From Variovorax sp. WDL1 (GTDB lineage: Bacteria > Pseudomonadota > Gammaproteobacteria > Burkholderiales > Burkholderiaceae_C), in contig NZ_LMTS01000049.1 in the NCBI RefSeq assembly GCF_001541225.1, forward strand, positions 90,075 through 127,016: a stretch of DNA of 36,942 bases, in the 5' to 3' direction. Below the pieces are notes generated by a model that saw only the letters and a program-made list of their open reading frames with translations, made no database searches and was not told where the DNA came from. A program made the position numbers and the translations under genes. Every line of letters starts with the position of its first letter. Positions within the stretch are counted from its first letter, which is position 1. Shown piece by piece: positions 30,102-36,942 of this stretch.

Positions 30102-30106
30102 CTGAC

Positions 30107-31423
30107 ATGAACGTGAAAGCCGCCCCCGCCCGCCTGTCGACTGCCTCCGCCGGCTTCGAAGCCGATTTCCAGGCGCGGTTGCACTGGTCGGCCGACACCG
30201 ATGCCGCGATCGAGCAGGTCGTGGCCGACATCCTGGCCGATGTGCGCCGGCGCGGCGACGCGGCCGTGCTCGACTGCACGCGGCGTTTCGACCGGCTCGA
30301 CGTCGACAGCCTGGAAGCACTGGAATTGAAGGCGCCCGAGCTGCGCGCGGCCTTCGAGGCGCTGCCGGTGGCCCAGCGCGAAGCCCTGGAGGCTGCCGCA
30401 AGCCGCGTGAGGAGCTATCACGAGGCTCAGAAGAAGGCCAGCGGCGAGAGCTGGAGCTACCGCGATGCCGATGGCAGCCTGCTGGGCCAGAAGGTCACGC
30501 CGCTGGACCGCGTCGGCATCTACGTGCCGGGCGGCAAGGCCGCCTATCCGTCGAGCGTGCTCATGAACGCGATTCCCGCGCACGTGGCCGGCGTCGGCGA
30601 GATCATCATGGTCGTTCCGACGCCGGGCGGCGAGAAAAACCTCCTCGTGCTTGCCGCCGCCCACGTGGCCGGCGTCACGCGTGCCTTCACCATCGGCGGC
30701 GCCCAGGCCGTGGGCGCACTGGCCTACGGCACCGCCACCGTCCCGGCAGTCGACAAGATCACCGGCCCCGGCAACGCCTACGTGGCTGCCGCCAAGCGGC
30801 GGGTGTTCGGCACCGTGGGCATCGACATGATCGCCGGGCCGAGCGAGATCCTGGTGCTGGCCGACGGCAGCACGCCGCCCGACTGGGTGGCGATGGACCT
30901 GTTCAGCCAGGCCGAGCACGACGAGCTCGCGCAGAGCATCCTGCTGTGCCCCGACGTCGACTACATCGACCAGGTGCAACGGGAGATCGACCGGTTGCTG
31001 CCCTCGATGCCACGCGCTGCGATCATCGCCGCCTCGCTCAACGGCCGCGGCGCACTGATCCACACGAAGAGCATGGAAGAGTCCTGCGCGATCAGCAACC
31101 GCATAGCGCCCGAGCACCTGGAGGTCAGCAGCCGAGAGCCGCATCGCTGGGAGCCGCTGCTCAGGCACGCCGGCGCGATCTTCCTCGGCGCCTACACCAG
31201 CGAAAGCCTGGGCGACTACTGCGCTGGCCCCAACCACGTGCTGCCCACCAGCGGCACGGCGCGCTTCAGCTCGCCGCTGGGGGTCTACGACTTCCAGAAG
31301 CGCTCCAGCCTGATCGAAGTCAGCGAGGCGGGCGCGCAGCCGCTGGGCCGCATCGCCGTGACCTTGGCCGAAGGGGAAGGCCTGGCGGCGCACGCCGAGG
31401 CCGCCCGCATGCGCCTGCGTTGA
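30107..31423 (+). CDS. hisD: Histidinol dehydrogenase
   Basis: HisD oxidises L-histidinol to L-histidine with two NAD+, using Zn2+. The 438-residue product is full length. Motifs are [72 protein letters not shown] (zinc-site Gln and His), RIAPEHLEV with the catalytic Glu-His pair, and [15 protein letters not shown]. The ATG follows the repeat-filled gap after hisG; no strong Shine-Dalgarno sequence is visible. A 10-base gap leads to the next small gene. Confidence 0.97.
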   Translation: MNVKAAPARLSTASAGFEADFQARLHWSADTDAAIEQVVADILADVRRRGDAAVLDCTRRFDRLDVDSLEALELKAPELRAAFEALPVAQREALEAAASRVRSYHEAQKKASGESWSYRDADGSLLGQKVTPLDRVGIYVPGGKAAYPSSVLMNAIPAHVAGVGEIIMVVPTPGGEKNLLVLAAAHVAGVTRAFTIGGAQAVGALAYGTATVPAVDKITGPGNAYVAAAKRRVFGTVGIDMIAGPSEILVLADGSTPPDWVAMDLFSQAEHDELAQSILLCPDVDYIDQVQREIDRLLPSMPRAAIIAASLNGRGALIHTKSMEESCAISNRIAPEHLEVSSREPHRWEPLLRHAGAIFLGAYTSESLGDYCAGPNHVLPTSGTARFSSPLGVYDFQKRSSLIEVSEAGAQPLGRIAVTLAEGEGLAAHAEAARMRLR

Positions 31424-31433
31424 GGGGGCTGGC

Positions 31434-31799
31434 ATGGCGATCCCGGCGCTTCGGTCCGCTCGCCGCCTGGCCCTCCTGGGCCTGGTGGCCGCTGGCACCG
31501 CCTGCCAGGCCATGAGCATCCGCGAACTGCGCTTGCTCGAAGCGAACGAGAAGGACGGCAAGATCTACGCCAACTACTACCTCGTCGGGGTGGTCGAAGG
31601 CCTGCGCGAGGCCAGCGAGGCCGAGCAGCGCGCGGGGCAGAAGCCGCTGTTCTGCGTCAACGGACGCCGCCTCGAGCCCGCGATGGCGCGCACGCTCTAC
31701 CAGACCGAACTCACACGCAACGCCGACAGCTACGAGGCCGACATGCCGGTGCAGCTGGTGATCTCCGCCGCGCTGCGCAACAGCTACCGTTGCCCCTGA
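31434..31799 (+). CDS. Small secreted protein, Rap1a/Tai-like
   Basis: A 121-residue protein with an N-terminal signal sequence (basic MAIPALRSARR, hydrophobic core, probable cleavage after ACQA; a lipoprotein reading at Cys24 is less likely). The mature part has YLVGVVEGLREASEAE, FCVNGRRLEPAMARTLYQTEL, and VQLVISAALRNSYRCP. The pattern of one central Cys and a C-terminal Cys, with GVV-G and a final Ala-Leu-x5-C-P, resembles the Rap1a/Tai immunity fold (PF18602); two disulfide-forming Cys would fit the periplasm. The family match is from motif memory only. Lying between hisD and hisC, it has no obvious role in histidine synthesis. Confidence 0.75.
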   Translation: MAIPALRSARRLALLGLVAAGTACQAMSIRELRLLEANEKDGKIYANYYLVGVVEGLREASEAEQRAGQKPLFCVNGRRLEPAMARTLYQTELTRNADSYEADMPVQLVISAALRNSYRCP

Positions 31800-31804
31800 A
31801 TCGA

Positions 31805-32899
31805 ATGACTTCCGCTTCCGACGACACCACCCGCGCCTTGAGCCGCATCCGCGCCGACGTCCAGTCAATGCATGCCTATGCCGTGCAGGACGCCCGCGGC
31901 CTGCTCAAGCTCGACGCGATGGAGAACCCCTTCGGCCTGCCGCCCGCGCTGCAGGCCGCGCTGGGCCAGCGCCTGGGCGCGCTGGCGCTCAACCGCTACC
32001 CGGGCCCGCGCAGCGGCGACCTCCAGCGCGCCCTGGCTGCCTACGCGGGGCTGCCCGAAGGTTTTGGGCTGATGCTCGGCAACGGTTCGGACGAGCTGAT
32101 CTCGCTGTTGGCCATGGCCTGCGACCTGCCCGGGGCGGCCATCCTGGCGCCGGAGCCCGGTTTCGTGATGTACGCGATGAGCGCCCGGCTGCAGGGCCTG
32201 CGCTTCGTCGGCGTGCCGCTCACCGCCGATTTCGAGCTCGACGAGGCCGCCATGCTCGCGGCTATCGCACGCGAGAAGCCGGCCATCGTCTACCTGGCCT
32301 ATCCCAACAACCCGACCGCCAACCTGTGGGACGACGCCGTGATCGAGAAGATCGTCCAGGCCCAGGGCGCGCAAGGCGGCCTGGTCGTGATCGACGAGGC
32401 CTACCAGCCCTTCGCGGCCCGCAGCTACATCGACCGGATGGAGCGCCACGGCCATGTGCTGCTGATGCGCACCCTCAGCAAGTTCGGCCTGGCGGGCGTC
32501 CGGCTGGGCTACCTCGTCGGGCCGCAGGCGCTGATCGCCGAGGTGGACAAGGTCCGCCCGCCCTACAACATCAGCGTGCTCAACTGCGAGTGCGCGCTCT
32601 TCGCGCTGGAGCACGCCGAGGTTTTCGCGGAGCAGGCGGCCCGGATCCGCGCCGGGCGTACCCGCATCTTCGAGGCCCTCGCGGGCCTCCCAGGCGTCAG
32701 GAGCTGGCCCAGCGAGGCCAACATGATCCTGGTGCGCGTGCCGGATGCCGCCAGGACCTTCGAAGGGATGAAGTCCCGCGGGGTGCTGATCAAGAACGTT
32801 TCTAGAATGCACCCATTGCTCGCGAACTGCCTGCGCCTGACGGTCGGAACCGCCGAAGAAAATGCGCAGATGCTCGCAGCCCTCGAAGCCTCGCTATGA
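31805..32899 (+). CDS. hisC: Histidinol-phosphate aminotransferase
   Basis: HisC makes histidinol phosphate from imidazole-acetol phosphate with glutamate and PLP. The 364-residue class I/II aminotransferase shows [57 protein letters not shown], and the PLP Schiff-base lysine K226 in [18 protein letters not shown]. The ATG at 31805 is preferred to an in-frame TTG at 31790 that would overlap the preceding gene. It overlaps hisB by ATGA. Confidence 0.96.
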   Translation: MTSASDDTTRALSRIRADVQSMHAYAVQDARGLLKLDAMENPFGLPPALQAALGQRLGALALNRYPGPRSGDLQRALAAYAGLPEGFGLMLGNGSDELISLLAMACDLPGAAILAPEPGFVMYAMSARLQGLRFVGVPLTADFELDEAAMLAAIAREKPAIVYLAYPNNPTANLWDDAVIEKIVQAQGAQGGLVVIDEAYQPFAARSYIDRMERHGHVLLMRTLSKFGLAGVRLGYLVGPQALIAEVDKVRPPYNISVLNCECALFALEHAEVFAEQAARIRAGRTRIFEALAGLPGVRSWPSEANMILVRVPDAARTFEGMKSRGVLIKNVSRMHPLLANCLRLTVGTAEENAQMLAALEASL

Positions 32900-33525
32900 A
32901 CACCCCCAAGGCCCCTGAAGCAGTCGTTGCCGTCGCCGCGCGGACGGCCTCCATCACGCGCAACACGGCCGAGACGAAGATCTCAGTCGAGCTCAACCTG
33001 GACGGGACCGGTCGCTCGAAGCTCTCGACCGGCATCGGCTTTTTCGACCACATGCTGGACCAGATCGCGCGCCACGGCCTGATCGACCTCGAGATCGATT
33101 GCCAGGGCGACCTGCACATCGACGGCCACCACACGGTGGAAGATGTGGGCATCACCCTGGGCCAGGCGGTGGCCAAGGCGGTCGGCGACAAGAAGGGCAT
33201 CCGCCGCTACGGCCACGCCTACGTGCCGCTGGACGAGGCCCTCAGCCGGGTAGTGATCGACTTCTCCGGCCGCCCCGGCCTGGTGATGCACGTGCCCTTC
33301 ACCAGCGGCATGATCGGCGGCTTCGACAGCCAACTCACCTACGAATTCTTCCAGGGCTTCGCCAACCACGCCTTTGTCACCCTGCACATCGACAACCTCA
33401 AGGGCGTCAACGCGCACCACCAGTGCGAGACCGTCTTCAAGGCCTTCGCGCGCGCCCTGCGGGCCGCCCTGGAGCTCGACCCCCGCTCGGCCGGGGTGAT
33501 TCCTTCGACGAAGGGTTCCCTCTGA
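32896..33525 (+). CDS. hisB: Imidazoleglycerol-phosphate dehydratase
   Basis: HisB dehydrates imidazoleglycerol phosphate, using Mn2+. The product is the monofunctional form (209 residues) with no phosphatase domain. Motifs are [41 protein letters not shown] (metal site) and, near the end, [18 protein letters not shown] short extra N-terminus precedes the core. The ATG overlaps the hisC stop, and the hisB stop lies within the CTGA proposed as the hisH start. Confidence 0.97.
   Translation: MNTPKAPEAVVAVAARTASITRNTAETKISVELNLDGTGRSKLSTGIGFFDHMLDQIARHGLIDLEIDCQGDLHIDGHHTVEDVGITLGQAVAKAVGDKKGIRRYGHAYVPLDEALSRVVIDFSGRPGLVMHVPFTSGMIGGFDSQLTYEFFQGFANHAFVTLHIDNLKGVNAHHQCETVFKAFARALRAALELDPRSAGVIPSTKGSL
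33511..33515 (+). promoter_or_regulatory. Ribosome binding site that supports the hisH CTG start
   Basis: AAGGG ends 6 bases before the CTG at 33522. Together with the 4-base overlap with the hisB stop it favours CTG initiation by coupled translation. Confidence 0.5.
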
Positions 33526-34178
33526 ACAGCAGCAAGAACACCGTTGCCGTCGTCGACTACGGCATGGGCAACCTGCGCTCCGTCTCGCAGGCGGTCCAGC
33601 ATGCGGCCGATCAGGTCGGGGTCGAGGTCTTCGTGACGGCCGACCCCGATGTGGTGCGCCGCGCCACCCGCGTGGTGCTGCCGGGGCAGGGCGCCATGCC
33701 CGACTGCATGCGGGAGCTGCGCGACTCCGGCTTGCAGGAGTCGGTGCTGGAGGCGGCGGCCTCCAAGCCCCTGTTCGGCGTCTGCGTGGGCATGCAGATG
33801 CTGTTGTCGGCGAGCGACGAGGGGCCGACCCAGGGCCTGGGCCTCATCCCGGGCCGGGTGCTCAAGTTCGAGCTGGCCGGCCGCACCCAGCCCGACGGCA
33901 GCCGCTACAAAGTACCGCAGATGGGCTGGAACCAGGTGTTGCAGACCCGCCCGCACCCGGTCTGGGCGGGGGTGCCGGACGGCAGCTACTTCTACTTCGT
34001 GCACAGTTTCTACGCACGGCCAGCCGATCCCCTTCATAGCGTGGGCGAGGCCGAATACGGGGAACGCTTTACCGCTGCCATCGCACGCGATAATATTTTT
34101 GCGACCCAGTTCCACCCCGAGAAGAGTGCGGACCATGGGTTGCAGCTGTACAGAAACTTTCTCCACTGGAATCCCTGA
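33522..34178 (+). CDS. hisH: Imidazole glycerol phosphate synthase, glutaminase subunit HisH (CTG start)
   Basis: HisH hydrolyses glutamine and passes ammonia to HisF. The 218-residue product is a class I amidotransferase with Cys88 in [11 protein letters not shown], His198 and Glu200 in [10 protein letters not shown], and the N-terminal strand [15 protein letters not shown]. No ATG, GTG or TTG lies in frame between the hisB coding end and the Met of YGMGN, which is inside the first strand-loop. The only sensible start is CTG at 33522, overlapping the hisB stop (CTGA) with AAGGG 6 bases upstream (33511-33515). Function is secure, and the start is unusual. Confidence 0.92.
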   Translation: MNSSKNTVAVVDYGMGNLRSVSQAVQHAADQVGVEVFVTADPDVVRRATRVVLPGQGAMPDCMRELRDSGLQESVLEAAASKPLFGVCVGMQMLLSASDEGPTQGLGLIPGRVLKFELAGRTQPDGSRYKVPQMGWNQVLQTRPHPVWAGVPDGSYFYFVHSFYARPADPLHSVGEAEYGERFTAAIARDNIFATQFHPEKSADHGLQLYRNFLHWNP

Positions 34179-34228
34179 AGCAGTTTTTCGCTGCGCTTCA
34201 TCGCTCGCGCTCTGCGCAATCCCGCACC

Positions 34229-34972
34229 ATGCTCCTTATTCCTGCGATCGATCTCAAGGATGGCCACTGCGTTCGCCTCAAGCAAGGCGACATGGACCAG
34301 TCCACCACCTTCAGCGAGGACCCAGCCGCCATGGCGCGCCAATGGATAGAGGCCGGCGCGCGGCGGCTGCACCTGGTCGACCTCAACGGTGCCTTCGCGG
34401 GCAAGCCGCAGAATCACGCCGCGATCAAGGCGATCCTGCGGGAGGTGGGCGACGACATCCCGGTGCAGCTCGGCGGGGGCATCCGCGACCTGGACACCAT
34501 CGAGCGCTACATCGACGACGGCCTGCGCTACGTGATCATCGGCACCGCCGCGGTCAAGAACCCCGGCTTCCTGAAGGACGCCTGCAGCGCCTTCGGCGGC
34601 CACATCATCGTCGGCCTCGACGCCAAGGACGGCAAAGTCGCCACCGACGGCTGGAGCAAGCTCACCGGCCACGAAGTTGCCGACCTGGGCAAGAAGTTCG
34701 AGGACTACGGCGTCGAGTCGATCATCTACACCGACATCGGCCGCGACGGCATGCTCTCCGGCATCAACATCGAGGCGACGCTGAAGCTGGCCCAGGCGCT
34801 CACCATCCCCGTGATCGCCTCGGGTGGACTGTCGAACATGGCCGACATCGACAAGCTCTGCGCCATCGAGGCCGATGGCATCGAAGGGGTGATCTGCGGC
34901 CGTGCAATCTATTCGGGCGACCTGGACTTCGCCGCTGCGCAGGCGCGGGCCGACGAGCTGGCCGAACAGTAG
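34229..34972 (+). CDS. hisA: ProFAR isomerase (phosphoribosylformimino-AICAR-phosphate isomerase)
   Basis: HisA is the (beta/alpha)8 isomerase that converts ProFAR to PRFAR in histidine synthesis. The 247-residue product shows the half-barrel repeats of the family: [18 protein letters not shown] with catalytic Asp8, [29 protein letters not shown] with Asp131, [12 protein letters not shown] (Asp169), and [12 protein letters not shown]. It is complete. A 50-base gap without visible signals separates it from hisH. It is the last his gene here and is followed by a strong terminator. Confidence 0.97.
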   Translation: MLLIPAIDLKDGHCVRLKQGDMDQSTTFSEDPAAMARQWIEAGARRLHLVDLNGAFAGKPQNHAAIKAILREVGDDIPVQLGGGIRDLDTIERYIDDGLRYVIIGTAAVKNPGFLKDACSAFGGHIIVGLDAKDGKVATDGWSKLTGHEVADLGKKFEDYGVESIIYTDIGRDGMLSGINIEATLKLAQALTIPVIASGGLSNMADIDKLCAIEADGIEGVICGRAIYSGDLDFAAAQARADELAEQ

Positions 34973-35007
34973 TCCTGCACTTGGCGTCGCGCACGCCGCC
35001 GAATCCG

Positions 35008-35039
35008 AAAGGGCACGCATTGCGTGCCCTTTTCCTTTT
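35008..35039 (+). terminator. Intrinsic terminator after hisA
   Basis: AAAGGGCACGC (35008-35018) and GCGTGCCCTTT (35022-35032) form an 11-base perfect stem with loop ATT, followed by a T-rich run (TTTTCCTTTT). This is the clearest rho-independent terminator in the window, 35 bases after the hisA stop. Confidence 0.85.
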
Positions 35040-35281
35040 CTGCAGGCGCCGGTGCTCGGGGCGGCGTGTCCGGGGCAAATGAATTCTCGCTTTTTGTTGC
35101 TTTTATCTGGCTGGGCTGCCGGGAATTCCTAGCATCCCCACGGTCGCCGATTCCCTCGGTTTCACAAAGTGCGGCCTGAGCGCTCGGCGTGTTTCGCGAG
35201 AGCACGGCAATCGTTCAGGCGGCATTGCCCGCCACGTGTGCGCCGCGCGCGTGGGTCCCCGGACGACCCGAAAGCATCCCC
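35040..35281 (+). other. Non-coding leader region of the autotransporter gene
   Basis: Together with the terminator region this makes a 309-base stretch without a gene. It has an A+T-rich patch (about 35079-35113, around TTTTTGTTGCTTTTATCT) where the promoter would be expected, but I cannot pick out a convincing -35/-10 pair. No tRNA, direct repeat or attachment-like site was recognised. The Shine-Dalgarno sequence before 35282 is weak (GAAAG). Confidence 0.4.
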
Positions 35282-36942
35282 ATGAACAGAACGCATCGCA
35301 GCCTTTGGAACTCCGCGCTAGGCGCCTGGGTTGCCGCTCCCGAGAACGTGCGTGCGCGAGGCAGGCGCAGTGGCATCGCGCGGGTTTCGGTGCTGACGGC
35401 CATCATCTTGTGCGCTGGCATCCCTGCCGCCCATGCGTGCACCGCAGGCAGTTCCGTCGAGCTGGCCGCTTGCATCGCGGGTACCGATGCGGTCATCGAT
35501 CTGACCGGAGCCATCACGCTGGGTGCGCATCTGCCGGTGATCGAACGCAGCATCACCATCAACGGCCATGGCTTCACGCTCGACGGGGCTGGGCAGTTCC
35601 GGGGCTTCTTCATCCGCGCAGGCACTACCACTGTCAGCGACTTGACGATGCAGAACCTGCGGGCGCAGGGCGGAGATGGGAGCGCGGGCTCCGGCGCAGG
35701 CGGCGGTGGCATGGGCGCCGGGGCTGCGGTGTTCGTGGCCACGGCCGCGGCTGCCAGGTTGGAGGATGTGTTCATCTTCAACGGCCGGGCGGTAGGAGGC
35801 AGTGGCGGCATCTCGGTGTCGGGCGACGAAAGCGGAGGCGGAGGCGGTGGCGGAGGCGGTGGCGGAGGGATGGGTGGCGTTGGGGGCGGGTCCGCCCAGT
35901 CCGGCGCTAGTTCGGGCGGCGGTGGCGGCGGCTTGTTCGAGCAGGGCGGCAACAGTCAGGAGGATCTTCTTGGCCTACCCTTTCTAGGGGGCGACGGCGG
36001 CGGGCCAAGCGGCGGTGCAGGTAACTTGGGCGATGGCAGCAACGGCGGCGACTACACGGGCGGCGGGGGTGGCGGTGTTGACCTGACGGACAGTCTGTTG
36101 ACCGGCAGTGGCGGAAAAGGTGGCTTAGGTGGCGGTGGCGGTGGCAGCGGCGGCTTTGGCTCCGTGCTGAGCTCGAATGGTGGGGACGGAGGGTTTGGGG
36201 GAGGGGGCGGCGGCGGCAACTTCTTCGGAGGCTGGGGCGGTTTCGGGGGCGGCGGCGGTGCGGGCGTGAGCGGCGGCTACGGCGGCTTCGGCGGGGGGCG
36301 AGGCGGAGATTTGGCGGGCGGCGGCGGCGCAGGCATGGGTGGCGCCATCTTCGTCATGCAAGGTGGCTCGCTCACCTTGGCGGGCAGCACCGAGGTGAGC
36401 GGCAACAGCGTCACCGGCGGGGCAGGCGGCAGTGCTACACAGAACGGCTCGGCCTTCGGCAGCGGCATCTTCATGCAGGGCACGAGCGGCACGCTGGCCT
36501 TCGCGCCGGACGCCGGCGACCTGCAGACCGTGGCCGACGCGATCGCCGACCAGACCGGCTCCGGCGGCACCGTGTTCAGCGGGGCCGGCAGCATCGGCCT
36601 GGTCAAGAGGGGCGTTGGACGGCTGGTACTCTCCGGCACCAACACCTACAGCGGCGGCACCACCGTCACCGGCGGCACGCTGTCGATCTCCTCCGACCCG
36701 AACCTCGGCACGGCGGCGGGCCCGCTGACCCTCGATGGCGGCACGCTGCAGAACACCGCCACAGTCACGACAGCGCGTGCCATCACCATCGGCAGTGGCG
36801 GTGGCGGCTTCCAGACCGACGCCGATCTGACCGCCACCGGGTCGATCTCGGGCACGGGCAGCGTGACCAAGACCGGTGCCGGCACCTTGACCCTCGCCGG
36901 CACCAACACCTACGCTGGGACGACGACCCTCAGCGCAGGCAC
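35282..36942 (+). CDS. Autotransporter-type surface protein, N-terminal part (runs off right edge)
   Basis: The frame is open from the ATG to the window end (553 codons). It begins with an extended signal peptide region (ESPR): MNRTHRSLWNSALGAWVAAP, then ENVRARGRR, followed by a hydrophobic core and cleavage after AHA (about residue 52). Residues 53-125 hold Cys53 and Cys64 and beta-helix-like strands (SITINGHGFTLDGAG). Residues about 127-370 are extremely glycine-rich. Two autotransporter-associated beta-strand (PATR) repeats follow: VKRGVGRLVLSGTNTYSGGT (from 440) and VTKTGAGTLTLAGTNTYAGT (from 527). A C-terminal beta-barrel for type V secretion is expected beyond the edge. It is likely a surface adhesin or passenger, but its function is unknown. 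It occupies the place where hisF usually stands. Confidence 0.88.
   Translation, partial: MNRTHRSLWNSALGAWVAAPENVRARGRRSGIARVSVLTAIILCAGIPAAHACTAGSSVELAACIAGTDAVIDLTGAITLGAHLPVIERSITINGHGFTLDGAGQFRGFFIRAGTTTVSDLTMQNLRAQGGDGSAGSGAGGGGMGAGAAVFVATAAAARLEDVFIFNGRAVGGSGGISVSGDESGGGGGGGGGGGGMGGVGGGSAQSGASSGGGGGGLFEQGGNSQEDLLGLPFLGGDGGGPSGGAGNLGDGSNGGDYTGGGGGGVDLTDSLLTGSGGKGGLGGGGGGSGGFGSVLSSNGGDGGFGGGGGGGNFFGGWGGFGGGGGAGVSGGYGGFGGGRGGDLAGGGGAGMGGAIFVMQGGSLTLAGSTEVSGNSVTGGAGGSATQNGSAFGSGIFMQGTSGTLAFAPDAGDLQTVADAIADQTGSGGTVFSGAGSIGLVKRGVGRLVLSGTNTYSGGTTVTGGTLSISSDPNLGTAAGPLTLDGGTLQNTATVTTARAITIGSGGGGFQTDADLTATGSISGTGSVTKTGAGTLTLAGTNTYAGTTTLSAG
35834..35869 (+). repeat. 12-base tandem repeat in the Gly-rich region
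   Basis: Two perfect units of GGAGGCGGTGGC (35840-35851 and 35852-35863) are flanked by partial units (GGAGGC before, GGAGGG after). They encode poly-glycine. The unit is a multiple of three, so slippage would change length without a frameshift. Confidence 0.7.
36633..36913 (+). repeat. PATR direct repeat at DNA level
   Basis: CCGGCACCAACACCTAC occurs identically at 36633-36649 and 36897-36913, 264 bases (88 codons) apart and in the same frame. It encodes the SGTNTY/AGTNTY turn of successive beta-strand repeats, implying recent or recombining repeat units; more are likely past the window edge. Confidence 0.7.

Noticed and set aside
35215..35952. Proline-rich minus-strand frame opposite the autotransporter
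   Set aside because: The poly-Pro stretch is the reverse complement of poly-Gly codons. The plus-strand frame has the ESPR, signal peptide and PATR repeats, so it is the real gene.

Overview
The window is a high-GC stretch of chromosome from a betaproteobacterium, most probably a Comamonadaceae member close to Variovorax. That placement is an inference from protein wording, gene order (divergent mrcA and pilMNOPQ-aroKB; mlaFEDACB followed by ibaG-murA-hisGDCBHA) and the G+C-rich intergenic repeats, not from a database search. Almost everything is housekeeping or conserved envelope machinery. I saw no prophage, CRISPR array, tRNA or rRNA. The two accessory-looking elements are a lone RAYT-type transposase before gltB and the start of a large glycine-rich autotransporter that runs off the right edge.

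Region by region: 1-1015 (minus) holds the 5' part of lysA and the small lipoprotein gene lptM; cyaY diverges from lptM. 1379-3790 (minus) is the bifunctional penicillin-binding protein mrcA. 4033-9095 is the type IV pilus alignment and secretin operon pilMNOPQ, running into aroK, aroB and then a dGTPase-like gene. After that come three tightly overlapping genes: an MFS transporter, a DUF1415 protein and a methyltransferase. A RAYT transposase (14721-15413) separates this block from gltB-gltD (glutamate synthase), which has a candidate sigma-54 promoter.

21962-25869 is a complete Mla lipid-transport operon in the order F-E-D-A-C-B, with the outer-membrane lipoprotein MlaA inside it. An ABC-2 exporter pair follows, then ibaG and murA, then hisG, hisD, a small secreted Rap1a/Tai-like protein, hisC, hisB, hisH and hisA. 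A strong intrinsic terminator closes the his genes after hisA; hisF, the partner of HisH, is not in the window. The last 1.7 kb encodes an autotransporter N-terminus with an extended signal peptide.

Many neighbouring genes overlap by 4 bases (ATGA, GTGA or, for hisB/hisH, apparently CTGA), implying translational coupling. Two related palindrome-rich repeats lie in the gaps before ibaG and before hisD, and an inverted half-copy lies before the ABC permease gene. I found no clearly new biological system. The items most worth a second look are the autotransporter, the CTG start of hisH, the sigma-54-like site before gltB, the truncated his operon with its secreted passenger gene, and the RAYT/repeat pair.
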